Positions 6,501-6,576 of a stretch of 6,576 bases of DNA are shown one piece after another. The notes below the pieces were generated by a model. The model did not search any database, was not told the origin of the DNA, and saw nothing but the letters and a program-made list of their open reading frames with translations. Each line of letters begins with the position of its first letter. Positions within the stretch are counted from its first letter, which is position 1. Source of the DNA: Bacteroidales bacterium (GTDB lineage: Bacteria; Bacteroidota; Bacteroidia; Bacteroidales; Muribaculaceae); contig JAAVGQ010000129.1 of assembly GCA_014800105.1 (NCBI GenBank), forward strand, positions 1-6,576, read 5' to 3'. The position numbers and the translations under genes are program-made.

Positions 6501-6576
6501 CTGGAGAACAGGACGGTGAAGAACCGGGCCCACAGGAACAGGGTGGAGAAGAGCCTGTTCCATCCGGTGAACCTGA
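3563..6576 (+). CDS. porW: PorW/SprE-family TPR lipoprotein (3' truncated)
   Basis: Large envelope lipoprotein of the Bacteroidetes PorW/SprE family. In gliding or gingipain-secreting relatives these proteins take part in the type IX secretion system. The frame stays open from the ATG at 3563 to the window end, giving 1004 complete codons with no internal stop. The N-terminus is a signal peptide with lipobox LLQGC (Cys28), followed directly by the family motif STNKN and RYNIHYNG (46-53). NPFLHNSW (138-145) leads into TPR-like helical repeats, roughly 144-415. A charged linker (about 455-480) follows, then the signature WYFYNPSTV (493-501) and FQRRWGNRKLEDDW (508-521). Next come an acidic insert (532-576), a second TPR-like region from about 588 to 830, and a C-terminal domain with LLVLLYPNDS and FDLEQMNFG (about 850-945). 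A Pro/Gly/Glu-rich tail begins at about 962. Many gut Bacteroidales carry such homologues, and a type IX role is unproven here because no other por/spr gene is in view. The symbol denotes family, not proven function. Confidence 0.9.
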   Translation, partial: MNKLSRHSTAVMIVGILLAGMLFLLQGCSTNKNTAANRRYQEFITRYNIHYNGDTHYKETLEDMEKQYQDDYTRLLFVHPAEAHGVERVPQPSGDFTRSIEKAQKAIQTRSIKKKPARKAGRGSDQAYKAWMKREEYNPFLHNSWMMMGRSQFMNGDFSGAAATFFYISRHFNWIPATVTEAKLWQARSYCAMGWLFEAETILTRIKTDELTSKTLKRLYNETYADLLVRSHSYAEALPYLTEAARLSSGVQKTRLNFLTGQIASLAGDRQLAYKAFGKVVGATSAPYRTQFNARIKQSEVFEGDNVRSEVNSLRNMLRYDRNKEYQDQIYYAIGNLYLSRKDTLNAIENYRLAAEKSTRNGIDKAISQVTLGGLYYDRHQYDLAQPCYAQSVPQLPETYPDYRTLKQRSDMLDELAVYVQNVNLQDSLLNLSYMEPEQRLVAVEKIIKELEKKEKQDAEDIERENFMSNQPSGNTNPNNSDRSFTMNNDGSWYFYNPSTVQAGKTDFQRRWGNRKLEDDWRRRNKTNFNFDELSGDQDDETEEPDDESQDERPDNGHGQNDGNADNPDDDLDPEERKKRESDPHFPEYYLKNIPLDSASRANSHTVIQEGLYNMGLILKDKLEDYPSALIPWNRLLYDYPDNIYRLDTYFNLYLMAERTGDIAKADYYRNLILTDFAESKEGVALSDPNYIENLRLMDERQEKMYEEAFDAYMADRNEDVHRLYDEMTSQFSMSPLLPRFMFLHALAYVTEQRPDDFKQVLTEMLERYPDTDLSPYASSWLKGISQGRQLMSDTGGSNMRGLLWDIKLTTDTLKGSDGAELEFDLNPEDTQLLVLLYPNDSISHNELLYNIARHNFNTFAIKDFDLEQMNFGKLGLLIVRGFDNLSELKLYRTLMQENPELSIPRGVIPVVISEKNFETLLKHGATFEQYFEFARDKNYRDTEEAVLDPEIFGPSYGLPPEESGDDEQPEGEQEDDIPAGEQDGEEPGPQEQGGEEPVPSGEP
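5156..5290 (+). other. Acidic low-complexity insert in the PorW/SprE-like protein
   Basis: Residues 532-576: 22 of 45 are Asp or Glu and only one is Arg or Lys (R553). It lies between the conserved FQRRWGNRKLEDDW block and the segment YYLKNIPLD (589-597) that starts the second TPR part. The composition predicts a disordered, strongly negative linker, possibly able to bind Ca2+ or basic partners. The reading frame is intact on both sides, so this is not a frameshift artefact. Confidence 0.75.
6446..6576 (+). other. Acidic Pro/Gly/Glu/Gln-rich C-terminal tail (continues beyond window)
   Basis: From residue 962 to the last visible residue 1004 there are 18 Asp or Glu, no Lys or Arg, and many Pro, Gly and Gln in loosely repeated pieces such as GEQ, GEEP and EEP. 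It follows the conserved C-terminal domain, which ends with SEKNFETL (about 914-921) and a short helical stretch. The folded part is probably complete and the stop codon should be close, but the true end is not visible. Confidence 0.7.

Overview
The window looks like an ordinary chromosomal stretch of a Bacteroidales bacterium, possibly a gut lineage such as Muribaculaceae or Bacteroides; the family is a guess. Four things point that way. There is an exact Bacteroidetes-type -7 promoter motif (TAnnTTTG). Translation starts lack a clear Shine-Dalgarno sequence, and one is A-rich. Lipoprotein signals are present. The last gene belongs to a lineage-specific family, the PorW/SprE TPR lipoproteins. 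All genes are on the + strand.

Layout: (1) 1-1274 is the 3' part of a SulP (SLC26-type) anion transporter, cut by the window start, with most of the membrane domain and a complete C-terminal STAS domain. (2) After a 53-bp leader that is almost only A and T, 1328-1561 encodes a 77-residue lipoprotein whose mature chain ends in a Cys-rich tandem repeat. (3) 1562-1837 is non-coding: two consecutive hairpins, the second a 22-bp-stem terminator, then a promoter and a leader. (4) 1838-3502 encodes a 554-residue YidE/AspT-type transporter, two membrane halves around two RCK_C (TrkA_C) domains. (5) 3563 to the window end is a TPR lipoprotein of the PorW/SprE family (1004 residues visible, stop not reached). 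It is missing from a simple list of closed reading frames because it runs off the edge.

The genes do not form an obvious single pathway. The SulP and Cys-rich lipoprotein genes are separated from the next two by a strong terminator. The transporter and the PorW/SprE-like gene lie 60 bp apart with no convincing terminator or promoter between them, so they may share the promoter at 1747-1754. All four products are predicted to act in or on the cell envelope.

I see no CRISPR array, mobile element, tRNA or rRNA, and no convincing new multi-gene system. The most unusual item is the small Cys-rich lipoprotein. The next are the acidic low-complexity insert and tail of the PorW/SprE-like protein, and a start-site correction for the YidE-like transporter supported by its promoter.
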